48,139 bases of DNA from Betaproteobacteria bacterium. Lineage in GTDB: Bacteria > Pseudomonadota > Gammaproteobacteria > Burkholderiales > Casimicrobiaceae. The stretch lies in NCBI GenBank assembly GCA_003153475.1, contig PLYT01000099.1, forward strand, positions 274 through 48,412, written 5' to 3'. Below the pieces are notes generated by a model, which did no database searches, was not told the DNA's origin, and worked only from the letters and a program-made list of their open reading frames with translations. Positions 27,383 through 35,003 of the stretch are shown here, piece after piece; within the stretch, counting starts at the first letter, position 1, and each line of letters starts with the position of its first letter. The position numbers and the translations under genes were made by a program.

Positions 27383-27931
27383 CTACTTTTTCTTCGTCGG
27401 CGCCGCGGCTGCGGCGGCGCCGGGAGCGGCGGCGACCGGATTGCCGCTCGCGTCGACGTCCTGCCACTTCGGCGGCTCGACTTCCGTCCACTTGCCGCCA
27501 TCTAGACGATAGTTGAACACCAGCACCTTCTGCTTGCCGGTCGCCTTGCCCTTGCCCTCGCCGCTCTTGGACGGCGTATATTCCGCCGCCTGCAGCTTGG
27601 CGCTCACGGTCCACTTCCCTTCCTTCATCGTCGGCATATACAGAAACTTCGCGTGCTCGAGATCGACGTACGGCTTGCCCGACGACTTCTTCTCGCTCTC
27701 CTCACTGAGAAAGCTGTCGGACTCGTTCGCCACCGTTTCGGACAACTGCTGACGCTGCGCCGCGGGAATCGGATTCTCCTTGGCCGGGCCCGGCGCGCTC
27801 GGCCCACTCGGACCGGCGTTATTGAAGAGAGACTTTTTGACTTCGATCGCCCTTGCGCGACCGGGCGTCAGCAATGCCAGAGCCAGCAGCCCCGCCATCG
27901 CCAGAGTAGTAGTAGATGGTTTTGATGCCAT
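27383..27931 (-). CDS. Secreted hypothetical protein
   Basis: 182 residues from the ATG at 27929-27931, preceded by AGGAGGTGAGG. A signal peptide (hydrophobic about 10-24, cleavage after GRARA) exports it. The mature part has an acidic helical region (SETVANESDSFLSEESEKKS), then a probable beta domain (FLYMPTMKEGKWTVSAKLQA, VLVFNYRLDGGKWTEVEPPK) and an Ala-rich tail ending TKKK. Not recognised. Position between TonB and YqeY genes says little about role. Confidence 0.7.
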   Translation of the reverse strand: MASKPSTTTLAMAGLLALALLTPGRARAIEVKKSLFNNAGPSGPSAPGPAKENPIPAAQRQQLSETVANESDSFLSEESEKKSSGKPYVDLEHAKFLYMPTMKEGKWTVSAKLQAAEYTPSKSGEGKGKATGKQKVLVFNYRLDGGKWTEVEPPKWQDVDASGNPVAAAPGAAAAAAPTKKK

Positions 27932-28036
27932 ACCGCCCTCACCTCCTCTTCGGATTGGCCTTATATCACGCTGCTTGTGGATTAGCACGATTTCCGAGAC
28001 GCGCAAGCGATGCGCGCGGGCGCGGTATTGGCCCGC

Positions 28037-28855
28037 TCAGCGGCCGGCGCTGGCCTCGGTCAGGGCGAAGCGGATTGGAACCAGCACCCAGCTTTCGACC
28101 GTGACGCCACCGCTGCGGGCCGGGACAAATCGCCACTTCGCGCGGACAGCGTGCAGCGCCGCGTCGTCCAGTAAGTCATACCCCGAACTCTCGGCTAGCT
28201 CGGCCCGCTCGACGCTGCCGTCGGCGCCGACCAGCACGTGAATCGTCACGATACCCTGTTCTGCGCGGCGGCGTGCGGCGGTCGGATATGCGGGCGGCGG
28301 ATTTTTTGCGTAGTCGGCGTGCGCCAGCGAGCTGCCGTCGCCAACGCCGTCGCCACCCGTACCGTCCGCACCGCCGATTCCCGCGCCGGTCGAACTATTC
28401 GAGTCCGCGGAACCAGTGCCGGCCCGCGGCGACTTTCCGTCTCCCGCGGCGTCGCGCGCCGGTGACGAACGTATCGCCTGTACAGCAGAACTCGTGGCGA
28501 CGGGTGCGATACTCGCGACTTCGGCGCCCGTAGGCTCGACTTCGTGGCGGATTTCGGCCCGCGGCGTCGCGCGTGCTTTCGCCGCCAACTTTCCGCTGAC
28601 GCGCGCCGGAGCGTTCACGCCTCGCTTCGCACTTCTCGCTCCGCCGCCGGCAGAGCTGTCACCCACTTCAACAAGATACGCGAGCACCAAGTCACCGTTC
28701 GGCTGCGCAATTGGACGCGCGATAAACACGATCGCCGCAAGCAGCGCCGCATGCACGATAACCGACGCGCACAACGCCGCGAGATGCGGCTGCCCACGGC
28801 CCGCGTCACGCTCATCACAGTGAAGCGATTCGTATTTGAATTGTCCGTGGTCCAA
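28037..28855 (-). CDS. tonB: TonB family energy-transducer protein
   Basis: About 272 residues. An N-terminal membrane anchor (LAALCASVIVHAALLAAIVF, about 25-44), a long Gly/Ala/Ser-rich periplasmic linker instead of the usual Pro-rich one, and the C-terminal TonB domain (AYPTAARRRAEQGIVTIHVL, GSVERAELAESSGYDLLDDA, VRAKWRFVPA). With ExbB/ExbD, TonB passes proton-motive energy to outer-membrane receptors; none of those genes is in the window. The start is uncertain: TTG at 28853-28855 is the longest choice. The 600-nt region upstream (28856-29460) has no gene on this strand. Confidence 0.88.
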   Translation of the reverse strand: MDHGQFKYESLHCDERDAGRGQPHLAALCASVIVHAALLAAIVFIARPIAQPNGDLVLAYLVEVGDSSAGGGARSAKRGVNAPARVSGKLAAKARATPRAEIRHEVEPTGAEVASIAPVATSSAVQAIRSSPARDAAGDGKSPRAGTGSADSNSSTGAGIGGADGTGGDGVGDGSSLAHADYAKNPPPAYPTAARRRAEQGIVTIHVLVGADGSVERAELAESSGYDLLDDAALHAVRAKWRFVPARSGGVTVESWVLVPIRFALTEASAGR

Positions 28856-29139
28856 TGTCGCCTGACCGCGACTTCGCCAATTGAAGTGGCCAGGAGCGAC
28901 CGGACGATGCCGCGCGAATCCGCGGCGGCACGACGTGACTCTCCTGAAGCCTCCCTCGCCCGCGAAGGTGCATTGCGGCTCCCTCGATTCGCGCGGTCAC
29001 CTGGCTTGATGGACGCGGTCGTGGCGCCCAGTTTACAGTTGCGGGGCAGCGCCGGCGTTTCACCGGCTTCCCCGCGCGAATCTCATTGAACACTACGCGG
29101 CCTGCACGCAGAGTCAACCGGAACGCGCGTAAGATCGCG

Positions 29140-29215
29140 CGCTGGGATTCTTCGCTCCGTCAGGCTCCGCTCAAAATGACACACGGAGCCGATGCGCTCG
29201 CTCGGAATGACGCAA
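29140..29215. repeat. Junk-type intergenic repeat related to TTCGCTCCG..CTCAAAATGAC
   Basis: GATTCTTCGCTCCG, GCTCCGCTCAAAATGACAC and GCTCGCTCGGAATGACGC are successive related stretches of a motif common in intergenic DNA of several environmental phyla, as far as I recall. It sits with element copy E in the 28856-29460 gap. Confidence 0.4.
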
Positions 29216-29242
29216 GAAGCGACGCACTCGATCACCATCTTT

Positions 29243-29357
29243 TTCGCGTCCTCGCGCCCAACCTTCCTAACAGGCCGCTGCGGCCGCATCGGGTCCGTTT
29301 CCCTCCACCGGGTGCAGGGCTGGGCCCTGCCGGGGGTGCGGGGCGCGAGCCCCGCAT
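29243..29357 (-). repeat. Dispersed GC-hairpin element, copy E (half element)
   Basis: Inverted copy of the left half only: CTAACAGGCCGCTGCGGCCGC, CCACCGGGTGCAGGGCTGGG, then GTGCGGGGCGCGAGCCCCGC. The right half is absent. It ends just before the TetR promoter and may insulate that operon from upstream transcription. Confidence 0.7.
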
Positions 29358-29370
29358 TCCAACTTGGGGT

Positions 29371-29399
29371 TTGACAGTTAAATTACATCGCGCTATGAG
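29371..29399 (+). promoter_or_regulatory. Sigma70 promoter of the TetR operon, TTGACA-17-TATGAG
   Basis: Consensus -35 TTGACA (29371-29376), 17-bp spacer, TATGAG -10 (29394-29399). Transcription would start near 29406, just ahead of the 16-bp palindrome. The -10 contains an ATG that opens the frame of the regulator, which is why that upstream ATG is not taken as the start. Confidence 0.7.
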
Positions 29400-29414
29400 G
29401 TTTACCTCAGAATA

Positions 29415-29430
29415 TGAATCTAGATTCATT
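29415..29430. promoter_or_regulatory. Perfect 16-bp palindrome, probable TetR operator
   Basis: ATGAATCTAGATTCAT is its own reverse complement and begins 15 bp after the -10 hexamer. TetR-family regulators usually bind such sites and repress their own operon. Binding here would block promoter clearance. No second copy was noticed in the window. Confidence 0.7.
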
Positions 29431-29460
29431 GAAACCGCTGCATCCGCGCGGGATACAACG

Positions 29461-30240
29461 ATGAGTGTGCAGGAACGCCATCGCCGCGAACGCCTGGCAC
29501 GCGGGCAGGCAATCCTCGGTGCGGCCGCAAAAGTATTTGCCAGGCATGGGCTGGAGGGCGCGACTATCGAGATGGTTGCGCGCGATGCCGAAGTCGCCGT
29601 CGGCACAATCTACCTCTACTTCGCGTCGCGCGACGACTTGTACTTAAGCCTCATCGCCGAGCGCGCCGAACAGGTGCGCCAGCGCTATCTCGATATTTTC
29701 GCGCGCCGGCTGGACCCGCTCGATGAACTCAAGACGGTTGCCGCGGCCTATCTCGACTACCTGCGTGAGTCGCGCGAGCTTTTCCTGTCGCAGCACTCGG
29801 TGGTGTACGCGCAGTTGCAAAAGCGGCTGAAAAGGCCTTCCGAGCTGCGCAACTTTCAGCGCGTGATGGATCTCAGCCATGAGGTCTTCGGACTCTGGGA
29901 GCGCACCGTTCGCCGTGCGTTCGAGGGCGGCGTAATCGCCAATTCGATGGGCCCAAAAAAAACCGCCGCCGTCATCTGGGCCAGCATGAACGGCGCGTTC
30001 ATGCTGATGGGTGACGACAACTTCTTCCGCGGTGTTACCGGACTCAACCCCGAGCACTTCCTCGACGAGGCGCTCGAGTCGCATCTGGCCGCCTCGCAGT
30101 TGACCGCGGCGCATCGAAGCGCCCGCAGAGCCCGCACTGCGGCGTCGAAAAAATCCGCCCGCGCGGTCCGCACGTCCCGCGCACGAAATAGCAAAATTCA
30201 AGACTCGCAAGAGATCGCCGCACCGCCGCTCGCGCGTTAG
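29461..30240 (+). CDS. TetR family transcriptional regulator
   Basis: 259 residues from the ATG at 29461. The N-terminal DNA-binding domain reads ILGAAAKVFARHGLEGATIE then MVARDAEVAVGTIYLYFASR, the canonical TetR HTH (GTIYxYF). The ligand-binding half is helical. The last 35 residues are unusually basic and Ala/Ser-rich (AHRSARRARTAASKKSARAV), beyond the usual TetR length. It probably represses its own operon through the palindrome at 29415-29430, with the downstream oxidoreductase/hydrolase pair as targets and an acyl-CoA or lipophilic compound as a typical inducer (inference). Confidence 0.92.
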   Translation: MSVQERHRRERLARGQAILGAAAKVFARHGLEGATIEMVARDAEVAVGTIYLYFASRDDLYLSLIAERAEQVRQRYLDIFARRLDPLDELKTVAAAYLDYLRESRELFLSQHSVVYAQLQKRLKRPSELRNFQRVMDLSHEVFGLWERTVRRAFEGGVIANSMGPKKTAAVIWASMNGAFMLMGDDNFFRGVTGLNPEHFLDEALESHLAASQLTAAHRSARRARTAASKKSARAVRTSRARNSKIQDSQEIAAPPLAR

Positions 30241-30271
30241 CGCCGGGAGTGCGGGAAAAGGAGAAAGGTCG

Positions 30272-31576
30272 ATGAAATTTACCTGGTTCCATCTGATGCC
30301 CTACCGGTTCCTGCCGGAAGACTTCAAGGAAAAGTACCACAGCGTGTGGGTTGATATCCCGCGCGACCTTTACGATCCGAAAGTCGGGCATCGGCTGTAC
30401 AACGACTACCTTGATCAGCTCGAGTACGCCGACGCGATGGGCTTCGACGGGCTGGGCGTCAACGAGCATCATCAGAACGCGTACGGCATGATGCCCTCGC
30501 CGAACATCATGGCCGCCGCGTTGACGCGCCGCACCAGGAACGCGAACCTGGTCGTGCTGGGCAACTCGATCGCGCTGTACAATCCGCCGATTCGCGTCGC
30601 CGAGGAATTCGCGATGCTCGACGTGATTTCCGGCGGCCGCCTTATCGCCGGGTTCCCGGTCGGCACCTCGATGGACACCAACTTCTGCTACGGCGAAGTT
30701 CCGGCCACGCTGCGCGAGAAGTACTACGAGGCGCACGACCTGATCATCAAGGCCTGGAAGGAAAAGGACATGTTTTCCTTCAACGGCAAGTACACCAAAC
30801 TGCGCTACGTAAACCTGTGGCCCAGACCGCTGCAACAGCCGCATCCGCCAATCTGGATTCCCGGCGGCGGCTCGGTCGAGACCTACGACTTCTGCGCCGA
30901 TCACGGCTATCAGTACAGCTTCCTGTCCTACTTCGGCTACATCGCCGGCAAGAAGGTCGCCGACGGCTACTGGGAGGTGATGGCGAAGAAGAACAAGCCG
31001 CTCAATCCCTTCAGCCTGGGATTCGCGCAGGTCGTCGCCGTGTCCGAGACCGACGAGCAGGCGGAGAAGGACTACGCTCCGCACATGGACTACTTCTACA
31101 ACCGCTGCCTCCACGTCTATAACGGCTTCGCCGACGCCCCCGGCTACCGCACCGTCAAAACCATCAAGGCCGGCATCCTGGGCCAGGTTGGCGAGCAGGC
31201 CGCGCTGCGGCGCGAAGGCCTGAAGTGGAAGGACTTCGTCGATCAGGGCTACGTGATCGCGGGCTCGCCCAAGACTGTGCGCGAGCGCCTGCGCGAGGCG
31301 ATGAAGTCGCTCAACTGCGGGCATCTAATGATGCTGATGCAGCTCGGCTCGATGCCGCCGGAACTGGTGCGCAAGAGCACCAGCCTGTTCGCCACTGAGG
31401 TTATGCCTTACATGCGGGACCTGTGGTCCGATTGGGAAGACAAGTGGTCGCCCAAGCGCGACCTCCCGGCCGCCGATTTCGCGATGCCGGCACCGGTGCA
31501 TTTCCAGAAGACTGAAGTTAACGGCAAGGCTCGCGGATCCGCCGGAGCTTCAACGGAGGCCCGCAGCGCGAAATGA
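30272..31576 (+). CDS. Luciferase-like (LLM class) flavin-dependent oxidoreductase
   Basis: 434 residues, TIM-barrel bacterial-luciferase fold. Hallmarks are WFHLMPYRFLPEDF, LEYADAMGFDGLGVNEHHQN and ISGGRLIAGFPVGTS. Members use FMNH2 or F420H2 to oxidise or reduce diverse compounds; the cofactor cannot be decided here. AAGGAGAAAGGTCG gives a strong SD. The start is 31 nt after the TetR gene, and the ATGA overlap with the next hydrolase gene means translational coupling. The C-terminal about 40 residues (beyond the barrel) are Ala/Lys-rich and poorly conserved-looking. Confidence 0.93.
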   Translation: MKFTWFHLMPYRFLPEDFKEKYHSVWVDIPRDLYDPKVGHRLYNDYLDQLEYADAMGFDGLGVNEHHQNAYGMMPSPNIMAAALTRRTRNANLVVLGNSIALYNPPIRVAEEFAMLDVISGGRLIAGFPVGTSMDTNFCYGEVPATLREKYYEAHDLIIKAWKEKDMFSFNGKYTKLRYVNLWPRPLQQPHPPIWIPGGGSVETYDFCADHGYQYSFLSYFGYIAGKKVADGYWEVMAKKNKPLNPFSLGFAQVVAVSETDEQAEKDYAPHMDYFYNRCLHVYNGFADAPGYRTVKTIKAGILGQVGEQAALRREGLKWKDFVDQGYVIAGSPKTVRERLREAMKSLNCGHLMMLMQLGSMPPELVRKSTSLFATEVMPYMRDLWSDWEDKWSPKRDLPAADFAMPAPVHFQKTEVNGKARGSAGASTEARSAK

Positions 31577-32358
31577 ACACGACTGTAAAACTGTTAAACG
31601 GAAAGTTCTCGCTCGAGATGCAGACCTATGGAAGCGGCGGCGAGCCGCTGCTGTTCCTGCACGGCGCCGGCGGCCTGATGCCGGTCGAGCCGTTCCTCGA
31701 GGAGCTGGGCAAGGACTTCAAGGTCTTCGCGCCGCAGTTCCCGGGCTATGGCGAATCGACCGGCAGCGAGCATATCGACGACATCGCAGACGCCGTCCTG
31801 TTCTTTCACGAGCTGATGGACGAGCTGGGCATCCCGACTGCCAACATCGTGGGCCATTCGATGGGTGGGATGCTCGCGGCGGAGGTCGCCGCGTTCGACA
31901 TCCATCGCGCGAAGAAGCTGGTGCTGGTTTCACCAGCCGGTTTCTGGATCGACGAGCTGCCGATACCCGATCTGTTCGCCGCGCAGTTGACCGAGATCGC
32001 TAACCTGCTCTTCTACGATCCGAAATCGCCGGCCGCGATGCTGATGACGGCGATTCCCGAAGACTTCAAAGCGCTCGAGACCATGTACGTCGAGCGGGTG
32101 AAGCGACTTGCAACGGCCAGCAAATTTCTGTGGCCGATTCCCGATCGCGGACTCAAGAAACGCGCCTATCGGATCAAGGCGCCCACGCTGCTGCTGTGGG
32201 GCGAGAACGACAAGTTGATTCCACTGGCCTATGCGAAAGAATTCAGCAGCCGTATCAAGAACACCAAGCTCGAGACGATCAAGAAGGCCGGCCACATGCT
32301 GATGTACGAACAGCAAGAACAATTCGTCGGCGCGGTCCGCAAGTTCCTGAAGGGTTAG
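31573..32358 (+). CDS. Alpha/beta hydrolase, partner of the LLM oxidoreductase
   Basis: 261 residues. FLHGAGG oxyanion region (28-34), GHSMGG with Ser96, Asp213 in GENDKLIP, His241 in KKAGHMLM. It overlaps the LLM gene by 4 nt, so the two products are made in proportion and probably act in sequence, for example oxygenation of a ketone or cyclic compound followed by hydrolysis of the ester or lactone. That pathway is inferred. A strong terminator hairpin starts 34 nt after the stop. Confidence 0.9.
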   Translation: MNTTVKLLNGKFSLEMQTYGSGGEPLLFLHGAGGLMPVEPFLEELGKDFKVFAPQFPGYGESTGSEHIDDIADAVLFFHELMDELGIPTANIVGHSMGGMLAAEVAAFDIHRAKKLVLVSPAGFWIDELPIPDLFAAQLTEIANLLFYDPKSPAAMLMTAIPEDFKALETMYVERVKRLATASKFLWPIPDRGLKKRAYRIKAPTLLLWGENDKLIPLAYAKEFSSRIKNTKLETIKKAGHMLMYEQQEQFVGAVRKFLKG

Positions 32359-32390
32359 CCGCGAATCGCACGTAAAATTGACTGACGAAA

Positions 32391-32473
32391 CGGCGGCCGG
32401 AGTGACACCACTCCGGCCGCTGCATTTTTGTGGAACGTCTAAGTGCTCGAAGACGCCGGGCGCGGCCGGCCCG
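32391..32473 (+). repeat. 83-bp direct repeat with terminator hairpin, copy 1
   Basis: GCGGCCGGAGTG (32393-32404), loop ACAC, CACTCCGGCCGC (32409-32420), then TGCATTTTT: a 12-bp perfect stem with a T tract, ending the TetR-LLM-hydrolase operon. The hairpin plus 45 bp more is repeated at 34091-34173 with one difference (base 32444 T, C in the other). Confidence 0.88.
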
Positions 32474-32535
32474 CCACGCCTCGCGCGCGCAGAGTTCTAT
32501 GGCGCATTGGGTCTACAGGACAGCGATCCATCTAA

Positions 32536-33132
32536 CTATCGCTCAGTATTCCCCACTGCATGTTTCGTCCTCGGACGATTCACATAGTGAACCCAACATG
32601 CGTCGAAGTCATCAAAGATCGGTTCTTCAGCTCCGTCTCCAGCGTCGTAGTTGAGTTTGGTGCCCAAGGCCACTTCATAGTCGCCGGTCTTCGTAAAGAT
32701 CGGTCCAACTGGCGCCAACGCGTGCGGATCATCGTCTCCATAGCGCGAAACCGCCAATGGGCCTTGCGCCTCGCTAGTGCGAATGCTGACGCGTTTAAGC
32801 TTTGCGAACGTATCGGGTGGAATTGCGGGGGCGATCCGGTCTTTCGGCACCGGCTTGAATGAAAGCATCCGTCCCGTCGCCAGATCAGGATCCAGGATCA
32901 TGAACTGATAGCCGTCGTGCGGCTTCAATAATTCCACCGTCAGCATGTCGCCGCGATACAGCGTTTCGGTTGGACACTTTAGCGATTTCTGCTCGACCAC
33001 CGGTCCAGCTCGGCGCCGCCCGGCAGTCGGCATAAGTGTGAGCGCCGTTTCGGGAACCTGCGCGAATGACAGCCCGATCCAAACGAAGCTAAGCATCACG
33101 GGCGCGCCGAATCGAAGCCAGAAGCCTGCCAC
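32536..33132 (-). CDS. Secreted hypothetical protein, low-GC module
   Basis: About 198 residues from a GTG (33130-33132) that gives a normal signal peptide (MAGFWLRFGAPVMLSFVWIG, ending SFAQ). The frame stays open 30 codons further but then overlaps the upstream gene. The mature protein has a possible beta-sandwich (TLYRGDMLTVELLKPHDGYQ, FMILDP) and one conspicuous Cys each side (LKCPTE, DACWVHY). No family recognised. It lies 16 nt after the broken M15 peptidase gene, so the two were likely one operon. GC is lower than in the surrounding DNA. Confidence 0.6.
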   Translation of the reverse strand: MAGFWLRFGAPVMLSFVWIGLSFAQVPETALTLMPTAGRRRAGPVVEQKSLKCPTETLYRGDMLTVELLKPHDGYQFMILDPDLATGRMLSFKPVPKDRIAPAIPPDTFAKLKRVSIRTSEAQGPLAVSRYGDDDPHALAPVGPIFTKTGDYEVALGTKLNYDAGDGAEEPIFDDFDACWVHYVNRPRTKHAVGNTER

Positions 33133-33148
33133 GAGCGATGTGCTACTT

Positions 33149-33893
33149 TTAGAATTGTACGTGATAGTGGTCTTCTTCCTCAAGTGGACCGTGGCCCAGC
33201 ACGCGTTGGACGGCTTCTTCAAACGCTTTGCGCTGCGCGGGCAACATCGTGCGGCTCCTCACGTCAACAGCCTCACCTCGAAGATGTAATGAAATATATT
33301 GGCCTCTCGATACTTGCTCTTCAACTACGCGGGTCATCGCGGCGATCGTGTCGTCTTCACTCGCCCCCATACGGCGTCGATTCTGGTAAGCAGTCATTAT
33401 CTCATTGTAAGCGTCTCGATCTCTGTACTGAGTCTCGCGATTCCTTCCATAGTATATGTTTGCCCACATCGCACGCGCCTGTTCCTTCGGCGCCCGAGTT
33501 CCGCTGAGAATCTCCAACCTACCGCACGTTCTTATGTAGTAGTCCCCAGCGATAGCCTTCAGAAGACTCCGCGCGTCGGCCGACAACTGAACGTGACCGA
33601 CGAACGCGTAATGATCCCCTCCTCCGGAATCCCGGGGAGGAATGAAACCCATCTCGGCTGGCGCGGGCTAGGGTTGCTCTACCGACCACGCCATCCTCGT
33701 CAAGATGCTCTCTTCGCTGGTACTCCATCGTTGGTTCTTCCGTCGCATCGTCGAAGTCGCCGGTAACTGGACGATCGAAGAGCCCTTTGGAAGCAAGGAA
33801 CTGCTGCCACGTCCCGACATCGCATCGCTGCATACGCATCCCCGACAATCGAAGTATTCTCATTTGGTTAATCCGTTGCGGCACCATCCGCAC
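33149..33893 (-). pseudogene. Peptidoglycan-binding/M15-type peptidase, broken by a frameshift
   Basis: The first frame (from 33893) has a PG_binding_1-type domain: MRMQRCDVGTWQQFLASKGL, FDRPVTGDFDDAT, then LDEDGVVGRATLARASR. It then runs into a nonsense tail. The second frame (from about 33667 to 33149) continues PAPAEMGFIPPRDSGGGDHY and holds an M15-like zinc peptidase: SLHLRGEAVDV (His and Asp ligands) and EEDHYHVQF (final His). Removing one base near 33665 would join the halves. The intact protein would cleave peptidoglycan cross-links or stem peptides, as in phage endolysins and cell-wall carboxypeptidases. It has no signal peptide and lies in a lower-GC segment flanked by direct repeats. 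Confidence 0.65.
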
Positions 33894-34032
33894 GAAAGGT
33901 AAGAAGCGGAGCGTTCAGGCGCACCCCCCCGTTCAGAGCACAATCTTAAATTCACGCATTCGTCAGGATGAACTATTTCAGCGCGAATGGTCGGCGAACC
34001 CGAGGGGGGCGCTCGCGCTTCCTTTCTGATAG

Positions 34033-34065
34033 GACGGGAAGTCCGAAACCTCGTTGAGGTTTCGG
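34033..34065 (-). repeat. Short hairpin repeat, copy 3 (inverted)
   Basis: GACGGGAAGT (34033-34042) then CCGAAACCTC (34043-34052), loop GTT, GAGGTTTCGG (34056-34065). Read on the minus strand it is the same hairpin plus ACTTCCCGTC as at 2860 and 7261. The 33894-34183 gap otherwise holds only the second 83-bp repeat. Confidence 0.6.
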
Positions 34066-34090
34066 TGTCTGTTCAGGTGGAGTTGAAATG

Positions 34091-34173
34091 CGGCGGCCGG
34101 AGTGACACCACTCCGGCCGCTGCATTTTTGTGGAACGTCTAAGCGCTCGAAGACGCCGGGCGCGGCCGGCCCG
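34091..34173 (+). repeat. 83-bp direct repeat with terminator hairpin, copy 2
   Basis: Same sequence as 32391-32473, exactly 1700 bp away, with one mismatch. The hairpin is at 34093-34120 with TTTTT after it on the plus strand. Here it lies just beyond the minus-strand stop at 34184 and could serve as that gene's terminator only in the reverse sense (no T tract on that strand). Confidence 0.88.
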
Positions 34174-34183
34174 GCGCGCTGTT

Positions 34184-34957
34184 TTAGCGCGACGCGGTCT
34201 TTCCGGAATCGAACTTGAAATTGAATTCGGTGGTCTTGCCAGCCGTCACTGCAACTGTGCCGACCTCCGTACCCAGAAGTTCGTGCCAAATTTTGACCCG
34301 GTACTTCCCCGGCGGGACGTTATCGATCTCATACTCCCCGTGCAGGTCTGTCACTGCGTAGTATTGATTGTCGGCGAGGTAGACGTACGCCCGCATCCAC
34401 GGATGAATTTCGCAACTGATCGCCACTGGTCCTGGCGCAGGCGCTCCGATTTCTTTCCGCACGGCTCTGCCGGGGTAAAGGCCAATGTCGACCTGGGCCG
34501 GGAGCGCCCTCGCTGTGTGTAGAATCGGGTCAGCGTTGCTGATCTCCAGTTCATCGTGGGATTGCATCACCAGCACGTGCGGGACGAAACGGCATCCCAG
34601 ATTGGTAAGCCTGAAAACGGCGTAGGCAGGCCTCACAGCCGAGGATACTTCTTTTGGCGCTCCTTCCAGGGTTACTACAGCGTTTTGCAAGCCATGCTCG
34701 GCGCCACCAACCAGGAGGCTCTCGTTTGGCACGTTCTGGCACACGTCTTTGTCCTTGATGATTTTCAGGGGCTCGAGTTTCGGCAGCGCTCCTTCAACCT
34801 GGACGACGCCCGTGATCCTGCCGCCGGCGGGGCGGATTTCGGATGAGCCTGCGGCGTACAGACTGGCAGCGGTGCTCATCAGCATGATGCAGAGGCATGC
34901 GGCGACAGTCACGACAACTTCGCCGGCCGTTCGGTTCCCTGCCTTGAGTGCACCCAT
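34184..34957 (-). CDS. Exported cupredoxin-like / carboxypeptidase-regulatory-like protein
   Basis: 257 residues from the ATG at 34955-34957, preceded by GGAGGTCC. Signal peptide (hydrophobic 13-33, cleavage near LYAAG). A beta domain holds FVPHVLVMQSHDELEISNAD and AISCEIHPWMRAYVYL, whose His, Cys and Met spacing resembles a plastocyanin-type copper site. The C-terminal part (YAVTDLHGEYEIDNVPPGKY) is a carboxypeptidase-D regulatory-like strand set. Such proteins accompany periplasmic electron-transfer operons. It is the last of five minus-strand genes running from 38307; copper binding is inferred. Confidence 0.8.
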   Translation of the reverse strand: MGALKAGNRTAGEVVVTVAACLCIMLMSTAASLYAAGSSEIRPAGGRITGVVQVEGALPKLEPLKIIKDKDVCQNVPNESLLVGGAEHGLQNAVVTLEGAPKEVSSAVRPAYAVFRLTNLGCRFVPHVLVMQSHDELEISNADPILHTARALPAQVDIGLYPGRAVRKEIGAPAPGPVAISCEIHPWMRAYVYLADNQYYAVTDLHGEYEIDNVPPGKYRVKIWHELLGTEVGTVAVTAGKTTEFNFKFDSGKTASR

Positions 34958-35003
34958 TGTGGACCTCCGGTCCAATTCGTCCGCGCCGCCATCGGCTCGG
35001 CGC

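Noticed and set aside
28856-29240. Gene in the gap before the TetR operon
   Set aside because: Frames here run through repeat DNA with no SD, no domain and no signal peptide.
29395-29460. Upstream ATG (29395) as the TetR start
   Set aside because: It lies inside the -10 hexamer of the promoter, so it cannot be transcribed as part of the message.
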